A stretch of DNA of 64,000 nucleotides, taken from assembly GCF_004795055.1 (NCBI RefSeq), contig NZ_SSBJ01000004.1, forward strand, positions 186,001 to 250,000, written 5' to 3'. A program made the translations under genes and the position numbers. This stretch comes from Streptomyces sp. A1136. Its GTDB lineage: Bacteria > Actinomycetota > Actinomycetes > Streptomycetales > Streptomycetaceae. The notes below the pieces were generated by a model. That model saw nothing but the letters and a program-made list of their open reading frames with translations, searched no databases and was not told the DNA's origin. This document shows, piece after piece, positions 33,488 through 42,799 of this stretch; within the stretch, counting starts at the first letter, position 1, and each line of letters begins with the position of its first letter.

Positions 33488-35218
33488 ATGAGCGGTCACT
33501 CTGGTTCGGCCGGCCTTCAGGAGCGCTTTGCGACGCTGCAGCGCCTACTGGGCAAGGCGCTGGACCGGCTGGGCGCGGGCGCCTACGCGGTGGATTCCGA
33601 CGGCGTCATCGTCGCCGTGAACGCACAGGCGCAGATTCTGCTGGGCCGTGACGCGGGTGATCTGCTGGGGCAGGACGCGCACGATCTGCTGCACCGGCAG
33701 GCCAACGGCATGAGCATGGCCCGCAGCCGGTGCCCGATGATGGCCGCGTTCATCGACGGCCGGGTGCGCCAGGAGGAGCGGGACTTCTTCGTTCGCGGGG
33801 ACGGCTCGCTGCTGACGGCGTCCTGGCTGGTGACCCCCCTGCGCATCAATCCCAGGGAGACGGGGGCTCTGGTGGTGTTCCACCAGCACGACCCGTCCGG
33901 TGTGTCGCTGCCGGTGTCCGCCATCCAAGCCGGGCTGCTTCCCGAACTGGAACGGCTGGCCCTGCTGGCGGAGACCACCACGCAGCTGACCGCGACCCTG
34001 GACGTCAACGAGGCCTTGGAGCGGCTCGTGCGACTGGTCGTTCCCCTCCTGGCGGACTGGATCGTCATCGACCTCGTCACCGAGACCGGCGACGTCCAGC
34101 GCAACCTGGTCGCCCATGACGACGACGGGCACATCACCCGCCGGGCGGACCTGCAAGGAACCGTGTTCTCCGTCCCGGAGACCTCGCCGCTGCCGCTGTC
34201 CCGCGCCCTGCGGGGCGCGGGGTCCACTTTGGCGACGCCGCACACCTATCAGGGGCCGCCGGACTCACCCGTCGCCGTCGAACAGCGCAGACTCTTCGAC
34301 CACACCGGCATGCACTCCGCGGTCATCGCGCCCATCCGCGGCCTGCGCGAGATCCTCGGCGCCCTCACCCTGGGCCGCTCCACACAGCCGGAGCCGTTCA
34401 CCACCGCCGAGATCCCCCTGGTCGAGGACCTCACCCGCCGCGCCGGCCTGGCCCTGGACAACGCGCGCCTCTACCAGCGCCAGCGCAAAGTCGCCGAAAC
34501 CATGCAACGCCACCTGCTGCCCCAGCTACCCCGCATCCCCGGCCTGGACATGAGCGCCCGCTACCTACCGGCCCCCCACGCCTCCCAGGTCGGCGGCGAC
34601 TGGTACGACGTCTTCCACCTACCCGACCGGACGCTCGCCCTCGTCATCGGCGACGTCGCCGGCCACGACCTCGACGCCGCGGCCGGTATGGCCCAGCTGC
34701 GCAACATCCTGCGCGCCTACGCCTGGTCCCACGACGAGCCGCTCAGCGTCATCGTCGACCGCTTCGACCAGGCCCTGCCACACATCACCGATGTCGCGAT
34801 GGCGACCATGATCCTGGGCCGACTGCAGCCCCACACCGGCGGGAGCTGGCACATGCAGTGGACCAACGCGGGCCACCCACCACCCCTGCTGGTCACCCAC
34901 GACGGCGAGGCCAAGTACCTGACCGACGGGCACGGCATGCTGCTCGGCACCCAGGCCCGCGTCCGCCGCGCAGACGCCACACACACCCTGCCGCCCTTGT
35001 CGACACTGGTGCTCTACACCGACGGACTCATCGAATCCCGCGGGCACACCCTCGACTACGGCCTCGAACGGCTGCGCCGGCGCGCCACCCGCCTCGCCCG
35101 CCACCCGCTGGAAACCTTCACCGATGCCCTGATGGAACAAGCCCGCCCGTTCGACAACGACGACGACGTGGCCATGCTCGCCATTCGCGTGCCTGCGCCC
35201 GGACCCGACACCCTCTGA
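33488..35218 (+). CDS. PAS-GAF-PP2C (SpoIIE-type) serine/threonine phosphatase
   Basis: A 576-residue signalling phosphatase with PAS (about 22-140), GAF (about 160-330) and C-terminal SpoIIE PP2C (about 345-570) domains. PP2C motifs are complete: VGGDWYDVF, IGDVAGHDLDAAA, LVLYTDGLIE and DDVAMLAIR. It should dephosphorylate an anti-sigma antagonist in response to a bound signal. The ATG at 33488 has GGAGG seven bases upstream. Its last codons lie in the first unit of a 20-bp tandem repeat. It is divergent from the ester cyclase/LuxR pair. Confidence 0.9.
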   Translation: MSGHSGSAGLQERFATLQRLLGKALDRLGAGAYAVDSDGVIVAVNAQAQILLGRDAGDLLGQDAHDLLHRQANGMSMARSRCPMMAAFIDGRVRQEERDFFVRGDGSLLTASWLVTPLRINPRETGALVVFHQHDPSGVSLPVSAIQAGLLPELERLALLAETTTQLTATLDVNEALERLVRLVVPLLADWIVIDLVTETGDVQRNLVAHDDDGHITRRADLQGTVFSVPETSPLPLSRALRGAGSTLATPHTYQGPPDSPVAVEQRRLFDHTGMHSAVIAPIRGLREILGALTLGRSTQPEPFTTAEIPLVEDLTRRAGLALDNARLYQRQRKVAETMQRHLLPQLPRIPGLDMSARYLPAPHASQVGGDWYDVFHLPDRTLALVIGDVAGHDLDAAAGMAQLRNILRAYAWSHDEPLSVIVDRFDQALPHITDVAMATMILGRLQPHTGGSWHMQWTNAGHPPPLLVTHDGEAKYLTDGHGMLLGTQARVRRADATHTLPPLSTLVLYTDGLIESRGHTLDYGLERLRRRATRLARHPLETFTDALMEQARPFDNDDDVAMLAIRVPAPGPDTL

Positions 35219-35259
35219 TCGGACCCGACACATTCCGGTCGGACCCGACACCCTCCGAT
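35200..35259. repeat. Three tandem 20-bp repeats at a gene end
   Basis: Units at 35200-35219, 35220-35239 and 35240-35259 begin cggacccgacac and differ at only a few positions. The first contains the stop codon of the phosphatase; the array ends in the palindrome tccgatcgga (35254-35263). Confidence 0.85.
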
Positions 35260-35378
35260 CGGAAGGGGGGCGCGCCTCACCGTGGCTCTTGGCCGGTTCC
35301 CGGAATCAGACCCGCGATCCAGGGCAGGGGCCATTTCTCAGAGCGGGCCACACAGGGCCGCGGGGAACAGGAGGGGTC

Positions 35379-37112
35379 ATGTCCGAAGCGGAATCGACGA
35401 CCCGCGTCAGTGCCGATCGGCTCCGGCGCACGGCCGCCGACGTGTTCGGCTGGGAGGCGCTTCGGTCGGGGCAACTCAAGGCGATGGAAGCGGTGGCGAA
35501 CGGACGCGACACGCTGGTGGTGATGCCGACCGGCGCGGGCAAGTCCGCCGTCTACCAGGTGGCCGCGCTCTGCCTTCCCGGCCCGACGGCGGTGGTGTCG
35601 CCCCTGCTGGCCCTCCAACGCGACCAGATCGCCGGGCTGCTGCGGCATGACGCCCCCGAGGGCGTGGCCGTCAACTCCGACCAGGGTCGACGGGAGACGG
35701 CCGCCGCATGGGAAGCGGTGGGCAACGGCGACGTCGAGTACCTGTTCCTGTCTCCGGAGCAGCTGGAGAAGGACGACGTGGTGGAACGCCTGGCGCAGGC
35801 GGCGCCCTCGCTCTTCGTGGTCGACGAGGCTCAGTGCGTGTCGACGTGGGGCCATGACTTCCGGCCCGCCTACCGCCGTCTGGCCCAGGTGGTCGAGCGG
35901 GTGGGACGCCCCACGGTCCTGGCGCTCACGGCGACCGCCGCCCCACCCGTACGGGACGAGATCGTGGAACGCCTGGGCATGCGCGACCCTGCCGTGGTCG
36001 CAGCCGGCTTCGACCGGCCGAACATCCGGCTGGAAGTCCGCCGGTTCCAAGAGGAGGGCGACAAGCGGCGGGCGGTGGTGGAGAGGGCGGCGGCCGAACC
36101 GAAGCCGGGCATCGTGTACGCGGGAACCCGAAAGGACACGGAAAGCCATGCGGCCGAACTCGCCGAACTGGGTCTCGGGGCGGCCGCTTACCATGCGGGG
36201 CTGCCTGCCGCGGAGCGCGCGCGGGTGCATGATGCCTTCCTCGCCGGCGATCTCGACGTAGTCGCGGCCACCTCGGCGTTCGGCATGGGCATCGACAAGG
36301 AGGACGTGCGCTTCGTCCTGCACGCGGCCGTCCCCGGTTCCCTCGACGCCTACTACCAGGAGGTCGGCCGGGCGGGACGGGACGGGGAGCCGGCCCTGGC
36401 CGTGCTCCACTACCGGCCGCAGGACACCGGTCTGCAGAACTTCTTCGCGGCACAGGGCCCGGCCGAGGACACGGTGGCCGAGGTGACGGCCCGCCTGCAC
36501 GAGCACGAGGAGCCCGTCGCCCTGGAAGACCTCCGGGAGGAGACGGGCCTGTCCCGCAACCGTGTCACCGCAGCCGCGAATCTCCTGGAGGAGAGCGGGG
36601 CGGCCACCACGGACCAGGAGGGCGCGGTCGCCGTCGTGGAAGGGGTGTCGGCCGAGGACGCCCTCGAGCGAGCGGCCGAGGCCGCCCGTGCCCGACGGCT
36701 GCTCGAACGCTCGCGCGTGGAGATGATCCAGGCGTACGCGGAGGGCACCGGCTGCCGCAGGCGCTTCCTCCTCGGGTACTTCGGCGAGACGTACGAGGGC
36801 CCGTGCGGGAACTGCGACACGTGTGAGCAGGTCCTCCCGGAGTCGCGGGCCGCGGATCCAGACGCGGGTCCCGGGGACGGACTGCCGCGAGGCGGCGGCA
36901 CCACCGTCGTGCACCCGGCGGCCGCCGCTTTCCCGGCAGGGAGCCGCGTACGCCACTCGACGTGGGGTGATGGCCTGGTCCTCAGCGAGGACGGCGACCG
37001 GATCACCGTCCTTTTCGACACCGTGGGTTACCGCACGCTCTCGCTGCCGGCCATCGCCGATCAGGACCTGCTCACCGCCCTCGGCGCCGAATCGGCGGTA
37101 GACACCGCTTGA
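35379..37112 (+). CDS. recQ: RecQ-family ATP-dependent DNA helicase
   Basis: A 577-residue superfamily 2 helicase that unwinds DNA during recombination and repair. It has MPTGAGKS (motif I, about residue 50), VVDEAQCVSTWGHDFRP (motif II with DEAQ rather than DEAH, plus the RecQ aromatic loop), ALTATAAPPV (III), GIVYAGTRK, SAFGMGIDKEDVRFVLH and QEVGRAGRDGE (V-VI). The zinc site RRRFLLGYFGE...CGNCDTC and a winged helix follow. The last 60 residues form a small beta domain (GSRVRHSTWGDGLVLSEDGDRITVLFDTVG) in place of an HRDC domain. ATG at 35379 has GGAGGGG upstream. Confidence 0.9.
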   Translation: MSEAESTTRVSADRLRRTAADVFGWEALRSGQLKAMEAVANGRDTLVVMPTGAGKSAVYQVAALCLPGPTAVVSPLLALQRDQIAGLLRHDAPEGVAVNSDQGRRETAAAWEAVGNGDVEYLFLSPEQLEKDDVVERLAQAAPSLFVVDEAQCVSTWGHDFRPAYRRLAQVVERVGRPTVLALTATAAPPVRDEIVERLGMRDPAVVAAGFDRPNIRLEVRRFQEEGDKRRAVVERAAAEPKPGIVYAGTRKDTESHAAELAELGLGAAAYHAGLPAAERARVHDAFLAGDLDVVAATSAFGMGIDKEDVRFVLHAAVPGSLDAYYQEVGRAGRDGEPALAVLHYRPQDTGLQNFFAAQGPAEDTVAEVTARLHEHEEPVALEDLREETGLSRNRVTAAANLLEESGAATTDQEGAVAVVEGVSAEDALERAAEAARARRLLERSRVEMIQAYAEGTGCRRRFLLGYFGETYEGPCGNCDTCEQVLPESRAADPDAGPGDGLPRGGGTTVVHPAAAAFPAGSRVRHSTWGDGLVLSEDGDRITVLFDTVGYRTLSLPAIADQDLLTALGAESAVDTA

Positions 37113-37307
37113 CGCCGCGGGGCTGCCTCGGGACGGGTGTGTGCGTTCCGAACGGCACCCACATGGTGCTCTTCGGCCGGCTGGAACCTGGAACAAGGAC
37201 GCACCTCGCGGACGCGCTTAAAACCGCGAAGTCAGGAAAGGCGCAGACCACACGGTAAGGGATATACCAGCCGAACATGCCGAATGCCGACTCGACAGGG
37301 GAGAGCC

Positions 37308-37769
37308 ATGAGTGACGACCAGATGGCGGACGACGTGTACCAGCCCACCGGCACGAACGAGGAACAGGAGGACGCGGCCCCGCTGGACCTCCAGAACGCC
37401 GTGGACGAGCGCTCGTACGACGACATGCTGGACGAGGGCTACTCGCCTCCCGAAAAGCCACTCGGTGTGACGAAGTACGGCACCACCGCCGCAGAGCAGC
37501 ACGAGGGGGAGTCGCTGGACGAGCGGCTGCGGCAGGAGGTCCCCGACGTCGGGCAGGATCCGGCTGCCGAATCCGGTGGGCAGGAGGACCTGCCGGACTC
37601 CGAGACGGGTTCGGCCCGCGCGGGTCGTCTGACCGCCCCGGACGAGGGCGCGCATCCCGACACGACGAAGGAACTCATCGCCCAGGACCACGGCATCGAC
37701 TCGGGTGCCGCGAGCGCCGAGGAAGCCGCCGTCCACGTCGTCGAGGACGAGCCGGACGAAACCCCCTAG
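37308..37769 (+). CDS. DUF5709 domain-containing protein
   Basis: A 153-residue highly acidic protein with no hydrophobic core, matching DUF5709: DERSYDDMLDEGYSPPEKPLGVTKYGTTAAEQHEGESLDERLRQE, and a terminal EEAAVHVVEDEP. It is likely mostly disordered. Function is unknown. ATG at 37308 has GGGGAGAG upstream. Confidence 0.8.
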   Translation: MSDDQMADDVYQPTGTNEEQEDAAPLDLQNAVDERSYDDMLDEGYSPPEKPLGVTKYGTTAAEQHEGESLDERLRQEVPDVGQDPAAESGGQEDLPDSETGSARAGRLTAPDEGAHPDTTKELIAQDHGIDSGAASAEEAAVHVVEDEPDETP

Positions 37770-37883
37770 GCATCGCGGAGCCGTGACCGAGCGTGTGCGC
37801 GTACCTGGCACGCGCGGGCGGTGGCGGGCTCTTTCGAGCCACGGGTCCGGACGTTCCGGGGCCGGGCGCCCCGCCCCGGAACG

Positions 37884-38322
37884 TCACGCGGCCCGGCTCA
37901 GCGAGCGGTGCGGGTCACCGGGATCCACGCCCACTACCCGGAAGGCTTCCTTCTCCACGATCGATACCGCATGGTGCCGTTCCCTTCGACGGTGAGGCGG
38001 AAGGGCAGCCGGGCTGCGAGTTCATAGCCGCGCCGGTACGCCTCGCCTCGCCGGGAACGACACCGTGCACGGCGCGGAACGCCCGGGCGAAAGCCTCCCC
38101 CGAGGTGTAGCAGTAGCGGACCGCGATCTCCGGCAAGGTCGGTTCCCCGGCCGGCACGTCGGCTCCCGCGGTGCTGAGCCGCCTGCGCCGGACGTCCTGC
38201 GACAACGGCATCACCGCCGGCGACGAGAACAGGTGCCGGAAGTGGTACTCCGACGTGACCGCGATCCGCGCCGGCGAGGACACCTCGATGTGCTGGTCGA
38301 GGTGACTCTCGATGTGCTCCAT
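37884..38322 (-). pseudogene. AraC family regulator, two frameshifts and truncated
   Basis: The open part encodes an AraC helix-turn-helix pair (MEHIESHLDQHIEVSSPARIA, SEYHFRHLF, RRRRLSTAGADV, EIAVRYCYTSGEAFARAFRAVHGVVPGEARRTG). After MNSQP the frame breaks: one base is missing near 38008, where the next frame reads RLPFRLTVEGNGTMRYR, and another near 37961, after which the third frame reads IVEKEAFRVVGV, the start of a GyrI-like effector domain. It then stops 11 codons later. So it carries two deletions and has lost most of its sensor domain. Confidence 0.75.
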
Positions 38323-38438
38323 GGCCTGGTCGAGCCGATCCGGTTAACCCCGGCCTCCTTCCCTTTCGATCAGCAAACCCAGGAAGGACCAAGAAGCCTG
38401 CCGCACCCGACCTCCGGTGCGGCGGGCACTCCGACCGG

Positions 38439-38867
38439 GTGAGCCGCCTCCTACTGGCCGGGGCCACCCATCGGGTCACGGGTGCGATGCGGGACTTCCT
38501 GCCGGAAGCCGTCAACCACATCGAGAAGGCAACTCCGGAGCCAGGACAGCGTCTCGACGGTCCGTGCCCGGGGAACGCGGAGTACGCCGACCGGCTGGTG
38601 CGGTACCTGGTCAACACCGACGAGCCCGATCGCGTCAGGCAGTCGGCGGCCGTACACCGCTTGCTGCGTCGACAGGCACTGCGCACGACGTGGAGGCAGG
38701 CCCGACGTCACGCGGCTTGCCACCGCCGTGTGCCGGACCCCGCTCTGCCCGACGAACCCGTCGACACCCTGGACTTCGTGACCGCTTCCGACCCGGCCGG
38801 GCAGGCCCCGCCAAGGCGCGCGGATACGGAAGTCGAACGCAACGCCCCCCGACGCCTGGCGCAGTGA
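38439..38867 (+). CDS. Hypothetical protein
   Basis: A 142-residue open frame with GTG start and strong third-position GC, rich in Arg and His (RRQALRTTWRQARRHAACHRR). No family is recognised. It could instead be chance coding bias in high-GC DNA; there is no strong ribosome site. Confidence 0.3.
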   Translation: MSRLLLAGATHRVTGAMRDFLPEAVNHIEKATPEPGQRLDGPCPGNAEYADRLVRYLVNTDEPDRVRQSAAVHRLLRRQALRTTWRQARRHAACHRRVPDPALPDEPVDTLDFVTASDPAGQAPPRRADTEVERNAPRRLAQ

Positions 38868-39107
38868 CGGCCGCGCGATCACCGTCCCCCACGCGGACAG
38901 GCTCACGCTCGATGGTCGGAAGCGAGAGGGGCGGGGGCAACGACGGTGATGCGTCCTGACGGTGTCGAACCGACCGAACGGCTGCCGCCGGTCGGGTGAG
39001 TTCGGGCTCGACTCCTCCGTGCCGGGTCGAGCCGCCCGAAAGGATGGCTCCGCTGTCGCCGTCCGGAGTGACCTCCGGTGCGGCGGGATCGAAGAGAGGG
39101 AATCATC

Positions 39108-39539
39108 GTGGGAACGAAGTGGTTCGCCGCTCCATGGGGCGTGGCTCTGGCCCTGGTCGCCGTCACGGCTGTCGCGGCGCCGACAGCCGCCCTCGGCCGG
39201 GCACCCGACCGAGCCCGGTCAGCCCAGCGCACGGTGCTCACGAACGCGGACGCCGGCCGGACCGTGACCGCGAGCCCTGGCGCTGACGTCGAGGTCCGGC
39301 TCACCCACCACCGCGTCGACGGACTCACCTACTCATGGGGCATCCCGACGTCCGGTGACCCCGCCGTCCTCCGCCGTACCTCCGGCCGTACGACACCGGG
39401 CGGGGACGCGGCAGCGGTCTTCCACGCGGAAGGCGGTGGCGTCGCCACCGTCACCGTCGTACCACGCTGCCGCGCCGACCAGGGCCGGGTCTGTCCACTG
39501 GTGATCGTTCCATGGAAGGCCAGGATCGAAGTGCGATGA
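39108..39539 (+). CDS. Secreted chagasin-like (I42-type) protein
   Basis: A 143-residue exported protein. A signal peptide covers about residues 1-28. The mature part reads GRTVTASPGADVEVRLTHHRVDGLTYSWGIPTSGD, AAAVFHAEGGGVATVTVVPRCR and VPWKARIEVR, which resembles the beta fold of I42/chagasin cysteine-protease inhibitors (YxW loop, GxxxF, RxW-like end). Inhibition is not shown. A secreted papain-like protease occurs 22 kb away, not adjacent. The GTG at 39108 has AGAGGG upstream. Confidence 0.65.
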   Translation: MGTKWFAAPWGVALALVAVTAVAAPTAALGRAPDRARSAQRTVLTNADAGRTVTASPGADVEVRLTHHRVDGLTYSWGIPTSGDPAVLRRTSGRTTPGGDAAAVFHAEGGGVATVTVVPRCRADQGRVCPLVIVPWKARIEVR

Positions 39540-39638
39540 CCCGCACGACGAGGGCCCTCCGCCCGCCGGACGGGGTTCACCCGCGGTAGAGGCACGCACT
39601 CCGCGACGGCAGATTGCCGGCGGCCCCCGGGCGGGGTG

Positions 39639-40007
39639 TCATGCCCCGGGGACCCGGTCGAGGAAACCGAGGACGGAGGTGATCCGGCCGTCCTCGGCCA
39701 GGGTGATCGCATCCGAGCCGGCTACGGGAGCGGAGCCATCGGCGGTGGACACCAACTCCCAGCGGAAGCGGGCGATGTGATGGTTGCCGTCCACCTCACC
39801 GACCGGCGTGAACTCGTGGCCGGGGAACTGCTCGTGCACGGCCCGGATCACCGCCGCGATCGCCTCGTGACCGCGCACGTCGGCCAGCGGGTCGGTGTAG
39901 CTGCCTTCCTCGGACCAGGCTGCGGCGACCGCCTTGGTGAGAGCGTCGGCGTCAGGGGCGTTCCACGCTTCGAAGTAGCGGGCGACGGCAGCGGCGTACA
40001 TCGTCAT
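39639..40007 (-). CDS. NTF2-like protein
   Basis: A 122-residue SnoaL/NTF2-fold protein (VARYFEAWNAPDADALTKAVAAAWSEEGSYTDPLADVRGHEAIAAVI, IARFRWELVSTADG, DAITLAEDGRITSVLGFLDRV). Its substrate is unknown. The ATG at 40007 has AGGAG seven bases upstream. Confidence 0.8.
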   Translation of the reverse strand: MTMYAAAVARYFEAWNAPDADALTKAVAAAWSEEGSYTDPLADVRGHEAIAAVIRAVHEQFPGHEFTPVGEVDGNHHIARFRWELVSTADGSAPVAGSDAITLAEDGRITSVLGFLDRVPGA

Positions 40008-40834
40008 GACAGAACTCCTGGACGGTTGAAGTGGCCCACGCATCGGGCTGGTTGGCTCGGATTCCGGGCCGGAGTGCGCCGGCCCGGAACCCGATGGCTC
40101 CACTCTGCCGCGCCCCGCCCGACCGCGCGATTACCACCCAGGTAATGACGACCCCGGCCCAGTGGGCGGTGGCCGTGACCGCCCACACCTGCCTCACCGG
40201 CCGGGGCTTGGAAGCCGGGGGCCACAGGGTTCACCGAAGTGCCGGGCCCCCTACATCGAGATGGAGGGAAAGTTCCCGGCCGAGAACTTCACCTCACGAT
40301 CGGGGGGTTGCGCCTTTGGACACGGTGCGGCCGGACGACACTTGATCCGCCGCCGGTCTGGGAATTTGTCTGGTTTCAACGCGGATCTCGAACAGTTTCG
40401 CGGGCAAGGACTGCGGCGTCTGGAAGCGTGCGTGGTTCCGGCGGCTGTTGGGGCCGCCTTCCTGCGGGGGGAAACGGATGGTTTCGCATGTCTCCGGCAC
40501 ATCTCCTCGACGTTCCCGCCTTCGAGTCGGCTACCCGCTGACAGCCGGCGCCGGAGCGGTCGCCGTCGAAGCGGGCTGCGCGTAGGGATGCGCGGCGGCC
40601 GGCGACCGGGTGGGCAATTCCGTGGAAACCAGCCTCAAGTACCGCCCGATTCACGCCGACCCTCATGACAGACCTCGCTTCCACGGGCCGAATTCGATGA
40701 CTGGATGCAGACATGTACATGGCCGCACACCGATGGACTCCAGGCGGGACGCTCGGAATCGTTCTTTTCCTCGTGGCGATCGCCTGTGTCCAATCGGCGA
40801 ACCGGGCGCCGTCCCAAGCCCCCGGGCGGTGCCT
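40008..40834. other. Gene-free stretch of about 830 bp
   Basis: No open frame here has a recognisable product, a good ribosome site and normal coding character. The GC content is a little lower than in neighbours. It may be debris of lost genes between the NTF2-like and NmrA-like genes. Confidence 0.4.
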
Positions 40835-41677
40835 TCACACGCCCGTCGCTCTTTCGAGGTGCGTCCGGAAAGTGCGCGGGGGCCGACCGGTGAGACGCCG
40901 GACGTCGTCCGTGACGCGGTCCTCCGCCCCGGCGGCGATGGCGCGATCCATGTCAGCCAGCATCGAGGCGAATTCCACCGGGATCTGCGCCGCGAGGCGA
41001 TCGCGCATCTGCTCATGGGACAGACGGCGGTGAGTCACGCGCCGACCGGTGACGTCGGTGATGATCGCGGCGATGTCATCGTGGCTGAGTGCCTCGGGTC
41101 CCGTGAGGACGAGATCGGTGTTGGGGGCCTGCTCGTCGGTCAGAGCGTGGACGGCGACGGCCGCGATGTCCTCGGCGTCGACGAAGCCGACCCGGCCGCC
41201 TTCAGTGGCGGTCCGGATGATGCCGTGGTCGCGTATGTCGAGGGCGTGCGCGTGCGCACCCGTGAAGTTCTGCATGAACCACGAGGGCCGCAGTACCGCC
41301 CACTGTTCGAACAGATCCGGCAGGGCCCGGTGCACCATGCCCACCGCCGGGCCGCCCTCGGGGATGGCCGAGGAACTCAGCAACACCGCGCGACGCACGC
41401 CGGTGGTGCGGGCCTGCCGGAGGAACGGCAGCATGACGGCGGCGGGGTCGGGGTCGCCCAGAGGCGGTATGAGGTAGACGCGGTCGACTCCGTCTAGGGC
41501 GGCGGTGTGGGTGGTGGGGTCGTACCAGTCGAATCGGACTGCCTGTGCGCCGGAAACCGGGCGGCCCTGACGGCCGGCGGCCTTGACGTGGTGGCCCGCG
41601 GCCGTCAGTCGCGCGGTCGTGTGGCTGCCGGTGGTGCCGGTGGCGCCGATGACCAAAGTGGTGTCGGTGGTGGTCAT
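40835..41677 (-). CDS. NmrA-like NAD(P)-binding protein
   Basis: A 280-residue atypical SDR of the NmrA/quinone-oxidoreductase-2 type. It has GATGTTGSHTTARLTAAGH near residue 11, RFDWYDPTT, VYLIPPLGD, VLLSSSAIPE and LRPSWFMQNF. It lacks the Tyr-x3-Lys motif, so it may be a redox sensor or reductase. Its ATG overlaps the stop of the SnoaL-like gene (ATGA), so both are one operon, driven from a promoter with two operators at 42123-42166. A good GGGAG site precedes it. Confidence 0.88.
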   Translation of the reverse strand: MTTTDTTLVIGATGTTGSHTTARLTAAGHHVKAAGRQGRPVSGAQAVRFDWYDPTTHTAALDGVDRVYLIPPLGDPDPAAVMLPFLRQARTTGVRRAVLLSSSAIPEGGPAVGMVHRALPDLFEQWAVLRPSWFMQNFTGAHAHALDIRDHGIIRTATEGGRVGFVDAEDIAAVAVHALTDEQAPNTDLVLTGPEALSHDDIAAIITDVTGRRVTHRRLSHEQMRDRLAAQIPVEFASMLADMDRAIAAGAEDRVTDDVRRLTGRPPRTFRTHLERATGV

Positions 41678-42099
41678 CGGCTGCTCCCGGTGAAGACGGT
41701 GCCGTGTTCGAGGACGGCCAGGGGGTTCCAGTAGTCGCGGTAGGTGGTGATGAGCCCGTCTTGCACGGTCACTACGGCGATGTAGGTCATGTCGAAGGGG
41801 GCGTCGTTCGCCACCAGGCGGCCGACGCCGCGCATCTCGACCACGATGGTCTGCGGATCGGTGGTCTGGTGGATACGCAGGTCGGGGAAGTCGTGCAGGT
41901 CGATGTGGTCGGGGTAGTGGCGCATATAGGCGGCGACCTCCTCTCTGCCTGCCAGTCGTTGAGGCCGGCCCGCGGGGGCGAACGGGAACTCCATGAGGCC
42001 GTCCTCGGCCCAGAGGTCGACCCATGCGGGAATGTTCTTGTCGAGCAGCAGTCGCAGGCTGTGGCGGTACAGATCCGAGGGTGACGTCGGTGCGGACAT
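41674..42099 (-). CDS. SnoaL-like protein
   Basis: A 141-residue NTF2-fold protein: SLRLLLDKNIPAWVDLWAEDGLMEFPFAPAG, HYPDHIDLHDFPDLRIHQTTDPQTIVVEMRGVGR, ITTYRDYWNPLAVLEH. It overlaps the NmrA-like gene by four bases. The ATG at 42099 has GGAGG five bases upstream. Along with the divergent TetR gene it forms a small inducible module. The reaction is unknown. Confidence 0.85.
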   Translation of the reverse strand: MSAPTSPSDLYRHSLRLLLDKNIPAWVDLWAEDGLMEFPFAPAGRPQRLAGREEVAAYMRHYPDHIDLHDFPDLRIHQTTDPQTIVVEMRGVGRLVANDAPFDMTYIAVVTVQDGLITTYRDYWNPLAVLEHGTVFTGSSR

Positions 42100-42122
42100 G
42101 GTGTCCTCCAGCTCGTAGAATA

Positions 42123-42166
42123 CGGACCATCGGTCCGCTTCTTTGACGATACGGACCACGGGTCCG
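42123..42166. promoter_or_regulatory. Paired TetR operators
   Basis: Two 15-bp palindromes, cggaccatcggtccg (42123-42137) and cggaccacgggtccg (42152-42166), centres 29 bp apart, fill the divergent promoter between the SnoaL/NmrA operon and the TetR gene. The spacing allows two repressor dimers side by side. Confidence 0.8.
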
Positions 42167-42188
42167 TTTCGCAATGGGAAGGAAGAGC

Positions 42189-42797
42189 ATGCCCGAGCAC
42201 AGGTCTCGCAAGGACGCCGCCCGTAACCGGGAGGCCGTCCTCGAAGCCGCCGACGCCCTCTTCACCCGCCGCGAAAGTCCGGAGGACGTCACCATGGCCG
42301 ATGTCGCCGCAGCGGCCGGCGTCGGCAAAGGGACGATTTTCCGGGCCTTCGGCGATCGCGCCGGGCTGCTCCGCGCACTGTACGAAGCCCGCCTCGAACC
42401 GATCGGACAGGCCATCGAAACCGGCCCCCCGCCCCTGGGGCCCGGGGCCCCACCCCAAGAGCGCGTGGCCGCCCTGCTCGACGCCGTCCTGTGCTTCAAG
42501 CTCGACAACCGACGCCTCGCGCTGGCCCTGGAGCAGGAGGCGAGCGGCAGCCCCTACCAGGCGGAGCATTACGGGCGGTGGCACCGCTTGCTCCAAGCCG
42601 TACTGGGGGAGATCCCCGGCCTGGACGACAGCGCCTTCACCGCCCACGCCCTGCTCGCCGCCACGCGAGCCGACCTCGTCGAGCACCTGGCCGGAAACGA
42701 GCGCGTGCCGCGGGAAAGGATGCGGGCACAGTTGGCGGATTTCGCGCACAGAATCCTGCTCACCGACCGGTCGCAAGGGCCGACAACCGAGAAGTGA
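42189..42797 (+). CDS. TetR/AcrR family transcriptional regulator
   Basis: A 202-residue repressor with a clear helix-turn-helix (AVLEAADALFTRRESPEDVTMADVAAAAGVGKGTIFRAFGDRAGLLRAL). The ATG at 42189 follows GGGAAGGAAG; an earlier in-frame codon at 42174 is less well placed. It is divergent from the SnoaL/NmrA operon with two copies of its likely operator between them, so I infer it represses that operon and itself. Confidence 0.88.
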   Translation: MPEHRSRKDAARNREAVLEAADALFTRRESPEDVTMADVAAAAGVGKGTIFRAFGDRAGLLRALYEARLEPIGQAIETGPPPLGPGAPPQERVAALLDAVLCFKLDNRRLALALEQEASGSPYQAEHYGRWHRLLQAVLGEIPGLDDSAFTAHALLAATRADLVEHLAGNERVPRERMRAQLADFAHRILLTDRSQGPTTEK

Positions 42798-42799
42798 GC

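Noticed and set aside
40239..40541. Open frame of 100 codons in the gene-free stretch
   Set aside because: No ribosome site, no recognisable domain, and weak coding character.
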